Of a stretch of 64,000 nucleotides of DNA, positions 35,881 through 47,530 are shown in pieces (positions within the stretch are counted from its first letter, which is position 1; each line of letters starts with the position of its first letter). This stretch comes from Irpex lacteus (taxonomy: Eukaryota; Basidiomycota; Agaricomycetes; Polyporales; Irpicaceae): NCBI GenBank assembly GCA_001986395.2, contig MQVO02000005.1, positions 434,001-498,000 on the forward strand. Direction: 5' to 3'. Position numbers and translations under genes: made by a program. Under the pieces are notes generated by a model. It did no database searches. It was not told where the DNA came from and saw only the letters and a list, made by a program, of their open reading frames with translations.

Positions 35881-37132
35881 CTCAGTCTCAGTCTCTGCCT
35901 ATCTGAGCGCATATCAGACGGTTTCTGCTTGGGAAGTTCGCGTCAGAGCAGTACTTACTCCTTCAATAGTACGATGTATGCTACAGAGAGTTGTATCAGC
36001 CCAGTACCCGTGTATGGGCGGTGGGTGAGATAGGTCACTGGGAGGGGTTTCAGAGTGGCCTTTGGCGAAACGTGGCTAGCACGCGGACAATCAAACGGTT
36101 ACGTGTTTCTTCCGTATTTGTTCTGCACGTATCTGTGACAAAGGCAATATCGGTCAGTGGGACACAAGCGTCATATTCGTGGTTATAATCGAGTCGGAGG
36201 CCGTACACATAAGGGTTATGCAGCACCGTATAGGAGAGCTGCCACTGGCACTTCTCCGAGTCAGGTGTCCTGGATTATTTCAATTGATGAATCTGTTTTA
36301 TACCTTGAATTTGTGTGAGACACGACTCATACGCCTTGTTTCGATGTACGAAGGGATGATACATACGTGGCGGTAGATCTCTGAAGGTGTAAAGCTAGCG
36401 CTGAAAACTACACCGTCAGTGTAGGAGACTGAGACGCGATGAGCAGGCGGTCACGCACGCCCGAGCATAAGTAGTACGTAACAGTAACTTGTTTGGGGAA
36501 GGCCCGGGACTGTAGAGTCTCACATTAATACCCGCTTTCATCGCACGAATTCCACTGTGTGAACGTCGACGCTCTATGGCTATATCATGGTTTGTATTCG
36601 GGATTGTGATTCGAAGTTAGCTTGGGAGACTCAACAAAGCTTTCAAATATCTGTCAACTTGAAGTTCAACTTGAACTTTCTACGAACAAAGTTCGTTTAT
36701 TTTAATCTATTGCATGCACTCTCGGGCGTGACGGATGACACTGACTTTTTTGCTGAATACTCCTGCAACTCGAGGTACGAGGTATAGAGAGGCTGGTTCA
36801 CGAGCCTACTGCATGCGCATGTGCAGCTTCCTCGTATTTAGGCGCTTATCATACACTGACATAATATCGTCACGGTACTTGAAACTTGTATTCGCGAAGT
36901 AGCGTTGTCTAGAGGCTCTATATATGCATCTGCCGGATTTATGTACGTGACATACACCCGAGGGCCCAGAGTAGCTTTCGATGTAGTGAGAGTAATTCGA
37001 ATGCCAGCGCATATCGTATGTCCAAGACACACGCGTGTAAGTAGGATTACCTCCCTGATTCAGGTTCAATTGTGAATGTGGCAGAGTAGTACGGCGTCCC
37101 GACTGCTCTTTAACCGTTTTACCTATGTACTA
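35881..37132. other. intergenic, promoter region of MYND gene 3
   Basis: It carries the 22-bp element shared with MYND gene 4. No gene is seen in the remaining 1 kb. Confidence 0.5.
36066..36087 (-). promoter_or_regulatory. 22-bp promoter element shared by MYND genes 3 and 4
   Basis: The core gaaacgtggctagcacgcgg is present here (186 bases before the ATG of paralog 3) and, with no mismatch, at 39296-39317 before paralog 4. The flanks are much less similar, suggesting constraint or a shared binding site. Confidence 0.5.
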
Positions 37133-39099
37133 TGACCAGAAGTAGATCGTCCCCCACAAATATTTTTATGTCCAGCTTCCCAATCCCTGGCGAATAGTCA
37201 GAATCAACGGTTTGAGACGACCGCGCAAACCCACTTTTTCTGACATCGCTGTCCACAATAATACACCGCCCAACACCCTTTACAGACACGTCGGATGCCA
37301 TGAAGGGGCTTCTCTCCGTAACACAGACATTCGGAGTAGAAACAACCGACAGCCAACTCCTCTGCGGTGACGTAGCTTGTGAGATTCTTATCGTTTTCTT
37401 TGGATTTGTCGCTGAGATTGAAGGCACGTCCAAGTTCCTCCCAACGCTTCAGCATGTCTTGCAGCGAGGCCTTGGTAACTGTTGCGTCCAGTGTCACTTG
37501 TGACTCTGGCTGTCGAAGGGCCATTCGTATATCCTTCAGAGTAGGCAACCAGTAGACTTGTAAAATGCGGCGAACGCGGCAGTACTTTGTCCAGCGGGCC
37601 CGGTCTGTAAGATAAGATGTTCTCCCTTTCAGAGAGATATTCATGTATATACCCAAGAAGCACCCGATGATATCTGTGAAATCACACCGTATTGATCAAT
37701 AGCATTTCTTGGAGGAAAATGTTGGATATGAACCCTTCCGATGAACTGCGGGGGCAACCACCGACAACGCCAGCATAGGTGCAAAGTTGATATGATATGC
37801 ATGCTTCCCTAGATCGGCTTCAACAAGCTCCTTTGCCTGCCCAGGCTGCGCTCCGGCGATGTTTTCGATAAAGCCGCTAAGAATATGGTTCAAACTGTGT
37901 ACTCGATCACACGTGGGAGCCTGAGATACTTACGAGTAAGTGTCGAAGAAAGCGTTAGCGATATCCACTGGTCCACTATGTAGGCTCGAGTGCGGTTGTT
38001 TAGCACATCCGTGGGAGTCATATTTTTGTACCGCGGCAGCCAAAGCCAAAAGAAAGTCTGAGGGTGCTCGATTTGACCCAGGTGTGACCATCGTGGGTGC
38101 CCACCGCAGTAGCAATCCTACCAAATCAAGCGTACACCGGAATTCATCTGCGGCTATTGGGCGTCCGCGCACAAGATTACGGCGAATGATTTGGGCAAAA
38201 CCGCCACCACGGCCCACCACTTCAGGGACCACTTCACGAAGAAATGGATGTCCATGCAGTGACAATGTTGCGTTGGTTTCCAGCTGAATAGCACCGATAA
38301 TCAGGTAAGCTGGTTCACATGAAGTGCCAGCGGGAAGGTGATTGGGGTTGACCAAGAAATGTAATGCAATATGGGGTAAATATGTTTCGAAGGACGGTAC
38401 CTTCCCCGACCTGCATTGCAGGGAACATTAGTCCAACATGGTGACCCAGCAATAAGGCACCCTCCACTTACGACCCACCAGGATATATGGTTTGATGACG
38501 CGCTACCAGTTCCCCGACGCATTCAAGAACTTTCCTTGTCGCTTGGTTGAACAAATCTGAAAGGACAGTAGTCCTGTAGCGCCACATGCGTTCCCAGAAG
38601 TGTGGGAAACGTTGGCAGCACTCATCGAGAATCGGCCGATGCACTGGCGAATGCGGTTCGGCAGTGGTCATAAGAGAAAATAGGCTGCGAACCGCCATCT
38701 CAAATAGCAACTGGCGTATTCAAGTGTGGTTTGATCAGCCCTGAACTTACTTGGAAAATACGAACGTACCGATTCTACCGTGGTAACCCGACCGAAGTCT
38801 GCATCTGCAGCCATATCTCTGAACGACTCGTACCACTTGTCATCGGCGAGGCTATCAAGTAGCGCGACTGGGAACCTGGACATCCACAGTGATTGTATCT
38901 GCTGAGGAGTAGACCCGTTGTAGGGGAACGCAAGCATAAATGAAATTATCTTCGCATCCTCGGATTGAAGAAGCTCTCGATATTCTCTGGCAGCTTCCTG
39001 TGGTCGCTCTCGAAACATGGAAATATAGTAAGGATCATACACGAAGTCCTTATACCGGGGCCAATCAGGGTGTTCGCTAGGTGGCATAGGCCGCGGCAT
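37133..39099 (-). CDS. MYND-type zinc-finger protein, paralog 4
   Basis: The near twin of paralog 3. The N-terminus is MPRPMPPSEHPDWPRYKDF, then YYISMFRERPQEAAREYREL and FMLAFPYNGSTPQQIQSLW. The middle repeats FLREVVPEVVGRGGGFAQII and RRNLVRGRPIAADEF. The finger is CLCYGEKPLHGIRRVCKGC, YYCGQRCQKK and, in the last exon, DWEAGHKNIC. The ATG at 39099 lies directly after the AG of a leader intron (39172-39100, starting gtaagt), so ribosome entry depends on that splice. The open frame and consensus splice sites suggest an intact gene. Function is unknown; protein-protein contact through the MYND finger is the only role supported by family knowledge. Confidence 0.82.
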
Positions 39100-39470
39100 C
39101 TGGAATTACGCCAAGCTAAGTATATACTAGAGTTAGACGTTTCCGCAAAGATGGAGTTAGAGTGATACTTACTGCTTGAGAATTACAATGAGTGGCTCAG
39201 GGGTGTCGTATCAGCTCAGAGTACTAGTGGCCCTATGTGGACGGTGGTTTAGTTAGGTTAATCGGACGCACCCCATCGATGTCGGCGTGTCTTAACGAAA
39301 CGTGGCTAGCACGCGGATAGAAAGACCTTCACGTGTTCCCACGTGGTTGTACAGAAGATACCGGTCAGGTCGGTTACAAACCGCTGAAGTGTGAGCTGTT
39401 TCAATTAAGAAGACTGAGGCGAGTCAGACACACAAGTTTAAATCCGTATTATACTGCGGTGGCATTCGGT
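39100..39470. other. intergenic, promoter region of MYND gene 4
   Basis: It contains the shared 22-bp element at 39296-39317 and two CACGTG G-boxes at 39330-39335 and 39340-39345. No gene is seen. Confidence 0.5.
39296..39317 (-). promoter_or_regulatory. 22-bp promoter element, copy at MYND gene 4
   Basis: An exact copy of the 22-mer at 36066, here 197 bases before the ATG. Two CACGTG palindromes follow within 30 bases; at paralog 3 the equivalent site has decayed to TACGTG. Confidence 0.5.
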
Positions 39471-41485
39471 TCAATCACTGATACTGCTCGGACGCCGTCT
39501 ACAGCTATCCTTATGCCCGGCCTCCCAGTCCCTACAATACCGTGAGACATCCAGTAAAGCAGGCTGCTAGAGAGGAGCCGTCACATACCGCTTTTGACAT
39601 CGTGGACCGCAATAATAAGCTGACCAACAACCTTTACACACCCGCCGGAGCTTGTGCAGCGGTTTCTCTCCATAGCAGGGGCACCCTGTATCGAAACACC
39701 CTTTAGCTTTGTCCTCCGCATGGACGTAGCCAGGGAGTAGTTTGATATCCCTTCTCGACATGCCGCTGATCTTGTATGCCGTACCAAGTTCCTCCCACAG
39801 GGAATAGATTTGTTGACATCCCTCACGGAACGCGGAGTGAAGCTCTTCGGTGTCATCGGTGCTCTGTCCGTGACGTGGTCGTGGCATACTATGGCGCGGC
39901 TGTTGGCGGGCTGCGGAGCGAAGATCTTGCATCACAGGCAACCAGTGCACTTGGAGTACACGGCGCATGTAAACGTACTTGTGTGCGAGTTCTTCACTAG
40001 TAGGATGCTCCAGCGCACTTTCGGCCAATGCAATCCATAATTGAAGCAAAAGTTGGATAGTGTCTAGAACCAGTCAATATGCGAGACGCTGCAGAGCTCC
40101 GAGAGTGACTTACCTGCATTCATGCCCGTATTATGAGTATATACATGGACAATGACGTGTGCCACTACGCGGATGAAGTTTAATCTGAAAGGATCCTCGA
40201 CGATTGCCCACAACGCTTCCGTGGTGTTCTCGAGACCTTCCTGCCACCAAATGAACCTGAACGGCAAGTTAGATCTGTAATAGAGGGTTGCGCAAGGAAA
40301 AACTCACATTAGGATATGTAATACATGCTCAGCCATCTCATGTGGCTTCACCAGATTGCTGTCAGGGAGGCCAACGCAGTCGTATCTCTGATACGCTTCG
40401 GCAAGTGCTAGTAGTAGCCGCTTGCGATTTTCAGGAGAGAAGCGGCGCTCGGGTCCTCTGCTGATGAAAAATGTGACCATGGTCAGCACGTCCCCGAGCG
40501 CTGTAGCAGAGACATTCCGATCAGCAGTTAGAATACGGCACAGGAAATCTGTGACGCTTTCAGGTTTAACAATCGCGGTAATAATTGTTTTGAAATAATC
40601 GAGACTTGCGCCTTGTGCCGGAGAGTCGTGTTTGATGATGCTGACGGAGATTGATAAGGCACAGTATTTGTTCTCTTTGGGTTCATCGAGTCTTTGCCAG
40701 AGGTAGAACGCAATATGGGCGGCGTGCGACTTGATAGGTGGTATGGAATTACTAACATACATTGAACGGCACCAGAATTTGAGCTTGACAATCATCGTGA
40801 GAGAGTATGTGGCTTACTGAGCGCCGTGGTAGACACAGATGTAGGCATTAAGCAGTTCGCCAACCACGAGAAACACTTCTCCTAGCGGTCTAGGGGATCC
40901 AGGGGCGAAGACAATGCTCCTATGGTCCCATAGTGTCTTCCAAAGCTTCGTAAGTTTGTAGCTCCACAGAGCACTCGACTTCGAGTCAACCATTGCCTGG
41001 TTTCGCATATGCAGAGAGAAAGACGCAACACAACTGAGCGACATCGCTAACATCCACTATACGCCGGTTAAAATACACATGAGTTGGCAAAACTACAGCA
41101 AGGAGAAAGGAGGACTCACTGCAGAGGCAGACCATTCTGTAGTAGAGCCCTTCTGAGAGGACAAGCGCGCGAGCTCCTTGTACCAGGCGTTCTCGCCGTC
41201 TGCCACGATGTTCAATAGTTCCATAGGATAGCCCGAGGTCCAAAGCGCATCCTCCAATTCGGGTGTACGATCATTGATAGGGAGAGAGAACATGAAAGGT
41301 AGAAGTCTTTGATCACTTGCAGCAGCAAGTTTCAGCAATTTTTCCTTAGCGTCCTGAGGCCGTTCCAGAAATAGTGTAGAATATTCCGGCCACGCACACC
41401 AAAATTTTGGCTCTTCAAGTGGCTGAGAGAATTCGCAAAGTGCCGTTAGAGGTTCCGTAGAGACACGATCTTGACAGTCGGCCAT
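39471..41485 (-). CDS. MYND-type zinc-finger protein, paralog 5 (divergent)
   Basis: The most diverged of the five. The N-terminal region keeps the pattern with changed residues: STLFLERPQDAKEKLLKLA, LLPFMFSLPINDRTPELEDA, then GYPMELLNIVADGENAWYKE. The middle lacks the VVGRGGGF motif of paralogs 3 and 4. The C-terminus has LYKYVYMRR-type helix spacing, then the finger CPCYGEKPLHKLRRVCKGC, YYCGPRCQKR and DWEAGHKDSC. The first pair is again C-x-C. Introns interrupt the gene at comparable places, including one inside the finger. No copy of either shared promoter element was found upstream. It probably represents the oldest split in this local family. The start at 41485 is the first ATG of the N-terminal frame. 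Confidence 0.78.
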
Positions 41486-41941
41486 CGTGGCTTATTTTGT
41501 GATCTGGAAGTTGCACAACCAATACGTCTGTAAACTGGAAGTGCGATAAAAAGTTGCCACGTACTCAGCGGTAGAAACGACGTCTTGTAGCTTTAAAACA
41601 GTGAGTGAGCGTAGAAACCAAGATGCAAAATACAAAAGTCGTGAGGACCCGGTGGTGACGTAGACAAAGTACGTAATCAACCTTGTTGTACGTGGATCGC
41701 AGATCTTCTCAGCTTTATTCTACCCGCCTGACTGTCGGGAGCGGGGAGGCGAAACACTGTTTTGTAAATGCGAGCACTATAAATTGCTCAGGGATCCGGC
41801 GTCGTAATAACAACTTCTCAGCTGACATAACGAGCCACGAATTTAGATTCTGTGCAATGTCAATGCACAGACGACTTTGGCACATCAGCACTAAGATAGT
41901 CCCAGAGTCGACTCTATACTTACAAGGTGGCATTTCTCCGG
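41486..41941. other. intergenic
   Basis: This gap is the promoter of MYND gene 5 and the 3' side of the methyltransferase gene. A possible leader intron begins near 41560. No other feature is seen. Confidence 0.45.
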
Positions 41942-43923
41942 CTACTTTGTTTCCGCGACTTCGGCCACAATGAGCGGCCAGTCTGTGTTATTCGTCGGAT
42001 CCCTGTTGACCCTGACGAGCCTCCATCCAGAGGCCGAGAACAGGTTAATCCAATGCTCTATCGTCCTTTCCTTTGCATTAAAGTGCGCCAACATCTGTTA
42101 GAAAATATTGTGAAAGTTAGCATACAGCGACCTGTTAGCCGAGAGTACACAGGATGGATCTCACTATCATGTCCATTCGGTACGGTAAAGCCCCGGCGAC
42201 GCCATAATTCGGTAAAAGCGGGGACGGCGCGCTTGGAGCTGCTGCGCCAGGGATTGACGAGTGATACGAGGTCGAACAGGCATGTTCGACTACATAGTCT
42301 ATCACGATGAGTTTGGTAGACGGCTGTGCCGCATCGCGTAGGTGCTTCAGAAGTATCGTGGCGTATTTATCGGAAAGGTTGTGTAGGATGTATCGCAGGA
42401 GGAAAATGTCGGGTTTGGCAGGAAGCTGGGGTTGCGGGAGAAGGTAGTCGGCAGCTACGGAGAGTGAGCACTGAAGATTCAGAGCGTAGGACGCTAGAAG
42501 GCGACTAACCAATGAAGTGTGCGTTCTGTACAGTCTCGGGTGCGTGCTCGTTCCAGTACTATTGGGGAATAAATGTCATGAAGAAACATTGCAGTTGATA
42601 TTGCATACCTTGTCAGTGTCCTGCAGCACGACCGCCCTGTCCTCCAAAATAAATCTGAGATCTGGACGGACTGAAGCTATGTCCAAAGAGACATGCCCAA
42701 GTCCACAACCAACATCAACGATGACGCCCCTCTCGGGTACACTCTTCCAGTCATAAGCTGGGTACAAGCACCTCAGCATTCAATCCACAACTCAAGACTC
42801 CAAGCAGTAGGCACGTACTGGCCAGGATCGTCCCAGGAGGCTGCATACTCGATATTCCCTGCATCGCACAGTTGAACCTGCGACTGCGAAATACATTCTC
42901 AGGTAGCTCGAGGAAGCCCCAGAAAGTCAAATTTGGGTCGTATTGATACGCTCGCTGCACGCTTGATTCGGTTGGTTCTTGGGAGTCGGCACGGGGAAGG
43001 TCGGTCATGAGGTCTGCGAGTGATGCGTATGTCCTTAGCTGTTCGGCCGTTCTGGAACGTAAAAAATATTATAAGGGCATGTTTGGAGGGAAGACGAATT
43101 TGAATGGACGTACAAACAGGATACATATGCCGCGAGACCATTGGTGTTATCGAACTTCGTGTCTGGACTATATAGTTTCGATTACAAAGGTTTCCAAGAC
43201 TTTTAAGCACAGAGATGACGTACTCTTTCAAGATAGCTTCAAAATCTTTCCCGGTGTCTAACAACGAGGATAGCATATTATGGGCGAATACACCTGGTGA
43301 GACCTCTTGAAATACATGATGGGTGGCCAGATGCCTCAATATGCGTTCTGTCCAGCATAGAGCATATATTAGCCTGTCGACACGCCCACTCGAAGTAACG
43401 GAACGAGCCAACGCACCCAGCTTATCCGCGCTCGTGCCGTTATACTTTACGATCTCAGACGCACTCATGCCCTACGTTAAAAATAAGTAGATCTCAATAA
43501 AACTTGACTTTGGAGCCCGAATCCAACCAGTCACTAGAAGACTAACCTCTGGTCTATACTGACGAATTATCTCGGCAACGTGCGTCCTCTCAACAACAGC
43601 CACATTCGCAGGAAGCGTAGCCTGTCCGACGATTTCAGTAAATTCCCCGTTGTAGTACCAAAGCCACGTACATAAGCACCTATGCCAATGACACTCTGCA
43701 TCGGCGACTGCAGCGTCACGATCAACTGGCTAGCAGCTGCAACACCAAGTTTGATCGCTTGTGCCACCGCTGGATCATTGCGTATGCTTTCTGCGGTGAA
43801 CTCGGATGGCTGGGCGGGATTGTCCAGGGAGGGGAAGTCGGTGTTCTTTTGTGAGCAGGTTGTGAGGATTGTGTCGATGGCTGAGTTTAGGATGTTGCGT
43901 AGGCTTATGAGATCTGAGGTCAT
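41942..43923 (-). CDS. SAM-dependent O-methyltransferase (family 2, COMT-like)
   Basis: A multi-exon gene for about 440 residues. A helical dimerisation/winged-helix part comes first (ATLPANVAVVERTHVAEIIR, RILRHLATHHVFQEVSPGVF). The Rossmann domain follows, with the SAM loop VDVGCGLGHVSLDIA, the acidic strand end RFILEDRAVVLQDTDK, and DIFLLRYILHNLSDKYATI, which holds the histidine that acts as base in plant-type O-methyltransferases. The C-terminus ends WRLVRVNRDPTNNTDWPLIV. The enzyme should transfer a methyl group from SAM to a hydroxyl of a small aromatic or polyketide-like molecule; the substrate is unknown. No other secondary-metabolism gene is adjacent, so it looks like an orphan tailoring enzyme. 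Exon borders such as the ggtgcgttgg donor and gacag acceptor near 43400 were chosen to keep the frame. The ATG at 43923 is preferred over an in-frame one at 44022. Confidence 0.85.
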
Positions 43924-45273
43924 TGTGAAAGCGGAGGGCTGCTTGCGTGAGGGTGGTAGGATGAGGTTCTCAGCGTTCACGAGGGTTCTTGTGATCATAT
44001 ACTTGCTCCGAACACCGTACAAGCTTCATACGTTCCTGAAATGTTCCGTTCGTACGTTCTACCGAAGTCGTGAATGTATGATCAGCGGCGTCTATATCTG
44101 ATAAATACTTCCATCGTCTATAGTATGCAGTCACATGCATTCCGGAGTCAGTAAGTAAGTCTAAGGAAGACAAGACGGGCTATGAGGGACGAACCTTACT
44201 TGGAGGTCAATTTGACGGACACAAGCCCTATCCCCTCACGCGCAACTCTATCTAAGCCATATTTTGTGACTTGAACGCCCGTCTATCAGAGGAGATGAAT
44301 GCTTCGCTCCGTGCTCTGAAATGTTCGCAGTTGTATGCACTCAACACGTTCTGCTGGACTGGCGGTCCAAGGAGCGTCAAGTTCTCAGGTAACTCGAGGA
44401 AACTCTAGTCCGTTGATCCTTTCATTGTCTGTAGTATGCAGCCACATGTACCCGACAGTCAGACTAAGGTGAACTAAACAGGGATAAGTGACGAACCTTA
44501 ATTCGAAGCTAATCTGATAGAAATGGACCCTCTCATTGTCCTGAAACCTCGTGCACGACTCTATCATACGTTGGGACCTGACCGTAGTGTAGTGCAAGGC
44601 ATGCTCAGCCGCTGGACTACTTGCCACCCTGTACGACCGTCTGTTCAGTCAAGAGGTAAACGCTCCGCTCCGAGCTCCGACTGTACGCATTATCCAACGG
44701 AGTGCCGTACCTTTACAGACAAAGAGCGTCCAACCGTCCACCTACAAATACGAAGTAGTCGCTAGTCATCAGTACTATATGTTAGGGCCTGAAGCCTAAG
44801 GCCTGAACCCTCGTCTATCATGTCAAGATGAACGCGCTCCGTCTCGTGTTCCGAGATATTCGTAACTGTATGCACGATTCAACGGAGTGCCGTACATTTA
44901 CAGCTACAAATACGGAGCATCCGGTGGTCATCAGTACTGATCCTTGCACACAGGTACATCTTCCAACTCACCAATCTAAGAAGAAACGCGTGGTATCCTG
45001 TTCGGTGTCCCGAACCACGGCAGGCTTATCTTGCAAGATGAACGATGGCAGCGATCTGAAAAGAGACATGTCAGAATTTACTACATTGTACATACCAACA
45101 TCGACAACTTGGCCGCTAAGTCGTGCGTATGTGGAAGAGAACTCCGATAGATTCGCATCTATAGCTATATGCACAGATTCGATACGGTAAATAGCGACAT
45201 CTTCATGACCGCATACAAGAATACGTATAAGCCTCAATAAGTGCATATAAAGTCTAAAGAGGCATCCACTCAC
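43924..45273. other. gene-free region with degenerate repeats
   Basis: No protein was recognised. Most of 44110-44910 consists of alternating diverged copies of two sequence units, listed separately. Confidence 0.5.
44113..44905. repeat. degenerate direct repeats, two units alternating
   Basis: Unit A occurs at about 44113-44217 and 44424-44520, sharing tagtatgcag, cacatg and gacgaacctta in order. Unit B occurs at about 44281-44345, 44637-44720 and 44812-44905, sharing gtctatca, cgctccg and, in the last two, acggagtgccgtac followed by tttacag. The A-B spacing suggests an ancestral tandem array with a period of roughly 310-350 bases, now decayed. The origin is unknown; remnants of a mobile element are possible. 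Confidence 0.5.
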
Positions 45274-46229
45274 CTAAACATCATTCTCCTTCTCCTTGGC
45301 CCCTCCCTTCCCCTTCCTCCTCCTCCTCGACTGTGACCCCTCCCCACCTTGTGACTGTTCGACCTTCGCGATGTAGTGTACAGGCCTCCCACCAGGCCTA
45401 CTATTATACCACGGCCTCTCAAACTGCGGCTCCTTACTCGAAAACGGAACCTCAGGCGGCGGACGCGGAACTCTCACCGGTTCCGGTTCTTTCGGGGGCT
45501 GCTGAGATTTCAGAGTAGTGGAGGTGGGTGCTGGGGCGCGTTGGGTATACGACGCCACTGTCACTTTGCGCGTTTTGGAGTTTAGAGACAGGACTTTGTG
45601 GGGTTGGTTCACCGGGTGCGCGTCCAGCCCTGATCCTCCTGCCGCATTATTCGTATTGACATTGGCCGCAGCGAGAGTGGGAAACGCCCCCGCCGCGCGT
45701 CTCACCTCCTCAGCCGCCTCTTCCCGCTGGCGTTCCTCACGAGCGAGGGTGTCGGCGATGGACTGCTCGAGGGAGTGCAGGAGGGAGAGCCGGGCGGGCG
45801 GGGTGAGCAGGGCGGATTTGCAGGATGGGCAGGCGTAGAAGGGAGGGTTTAGGGTGCAGAGGATTAGACCGCAGTGTGTGCAGATTGGGGTGTATTTTGA
45901 TAGGTCGTGTTGTCTGGCTTTTGAGGTATCAATATATCAATATCAGCGAGTTGAGCGAATGTAAGTGTAAGTCGATGAGGAGGAAGAGGACACTGACCTT
46001 GACAGTAACAACCACCCATCGGATCTCTAACAGGCGCACCGTCCCCCAGACTCACCAGCCCATCTCTTAGACTCTCCAACCGAAGAACCTCCTTGCTCTT
46101 TGGGATCGCGTTCTCTGTCTGTTTCTGTTTGCCTTTCGCGCTGACTTGTTTGGACGGCCTGGGAGAAGAGATGCGATCGGAGGGGAGTGTTGAGGTCTTG
46201 TGGGACCATGCTGTGCGATGGCCTGACAT
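45274..46229 (-). CDS. TRIP4/ASC-1-type zinc-finger protein (Rqt4-like)
   Basis: Two exons (46229-45998, 45917-45274) total 876 nt and encode 291 residues. A C2HC5-type zinc finger spans about residues 75-120: GGCYCQARQHDLSKYTPIC, then THCGLILCTLNPPFYACPSC. This is the hallmark of TRIP4/activating signal cointegrator 1 and yeast Rqt4, a member of the trigger complex (with the Slh1/ASCC3 helicase) that splits collided ribosomes. A helical Glu/Arg-rich stretch follows (LAREERQREEAAEEVRRAAG), then a proline-rich part and a basic tail (SRRRRKGKGGAKEKEND). The human protein's C-terminal ASCH domain is absent, as in fungal members. The intron falls just after the second cysteine of the finger. The family call is firm; the ribosome-rescue role is by homology. 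Confidence 0.82.
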
Positions 46230-46767
46230 TGAAGAATATTTGAAGACGACCAAGGTGTTGTTGTGGTTTCGAGGTAAATGGTAAGTATTCGAAGAGATTG
46301 GAGGTCTTTCGGTACGGAATCGAAAGTACGGAGTCACCACGCGCGCCCCGAAGCTTGATCCGCAAATTTGGCGCTCAAATATCTGTCACGAGAAGCGTCT
46401 AAACGCGTGACCGACGCGTTATGCACCGCGTTTACCTGATGGACACTGTCACTCGCACATCCTTTCTCTTAAGTTTTAACCATGTCACGGAGAGTAAGCT
46501 TCAATCGTTACTTACCCATTGATCAGTTTGTTACCCGACAGTGTCTGCCAGGGTACTCACGCATCCAGCTCTGTCACATTAATATTGTCAGTCCTCCTGA
46601 ATTCACCGACATTCCGAGTCAGGAGTCTTGGTAAGCTTCATAAACAACACAGAAGTAAGTAATCGCCTCCATTGGTATATGACAACTAATCTATATATGC
46701 TAGGTATATATTCTCTAACTGAGAGCCATGACGTCGACTCTAAAATACCTCATATCCTCTCGTATAC
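46230..46767. other. intergenic
   Basis: This gap lies between the divergently oriented Rqt4-like gene and the Old Yellow Enzyme relic. No coding pattern is recognised. Confidence 0.5.

Positions 46768-47530
<763 letters not shown>

Noticed and set aside
15553..41485. Simple inverted duplication of a Kre9-like plus MYND block
   Set aside because: A plain inverted copy would place the minus-strand Kre9-like gene beyond the MYND genes on the right side. It lies on the left of them, with an F-box gene between, so more than one rearrangement is needed.
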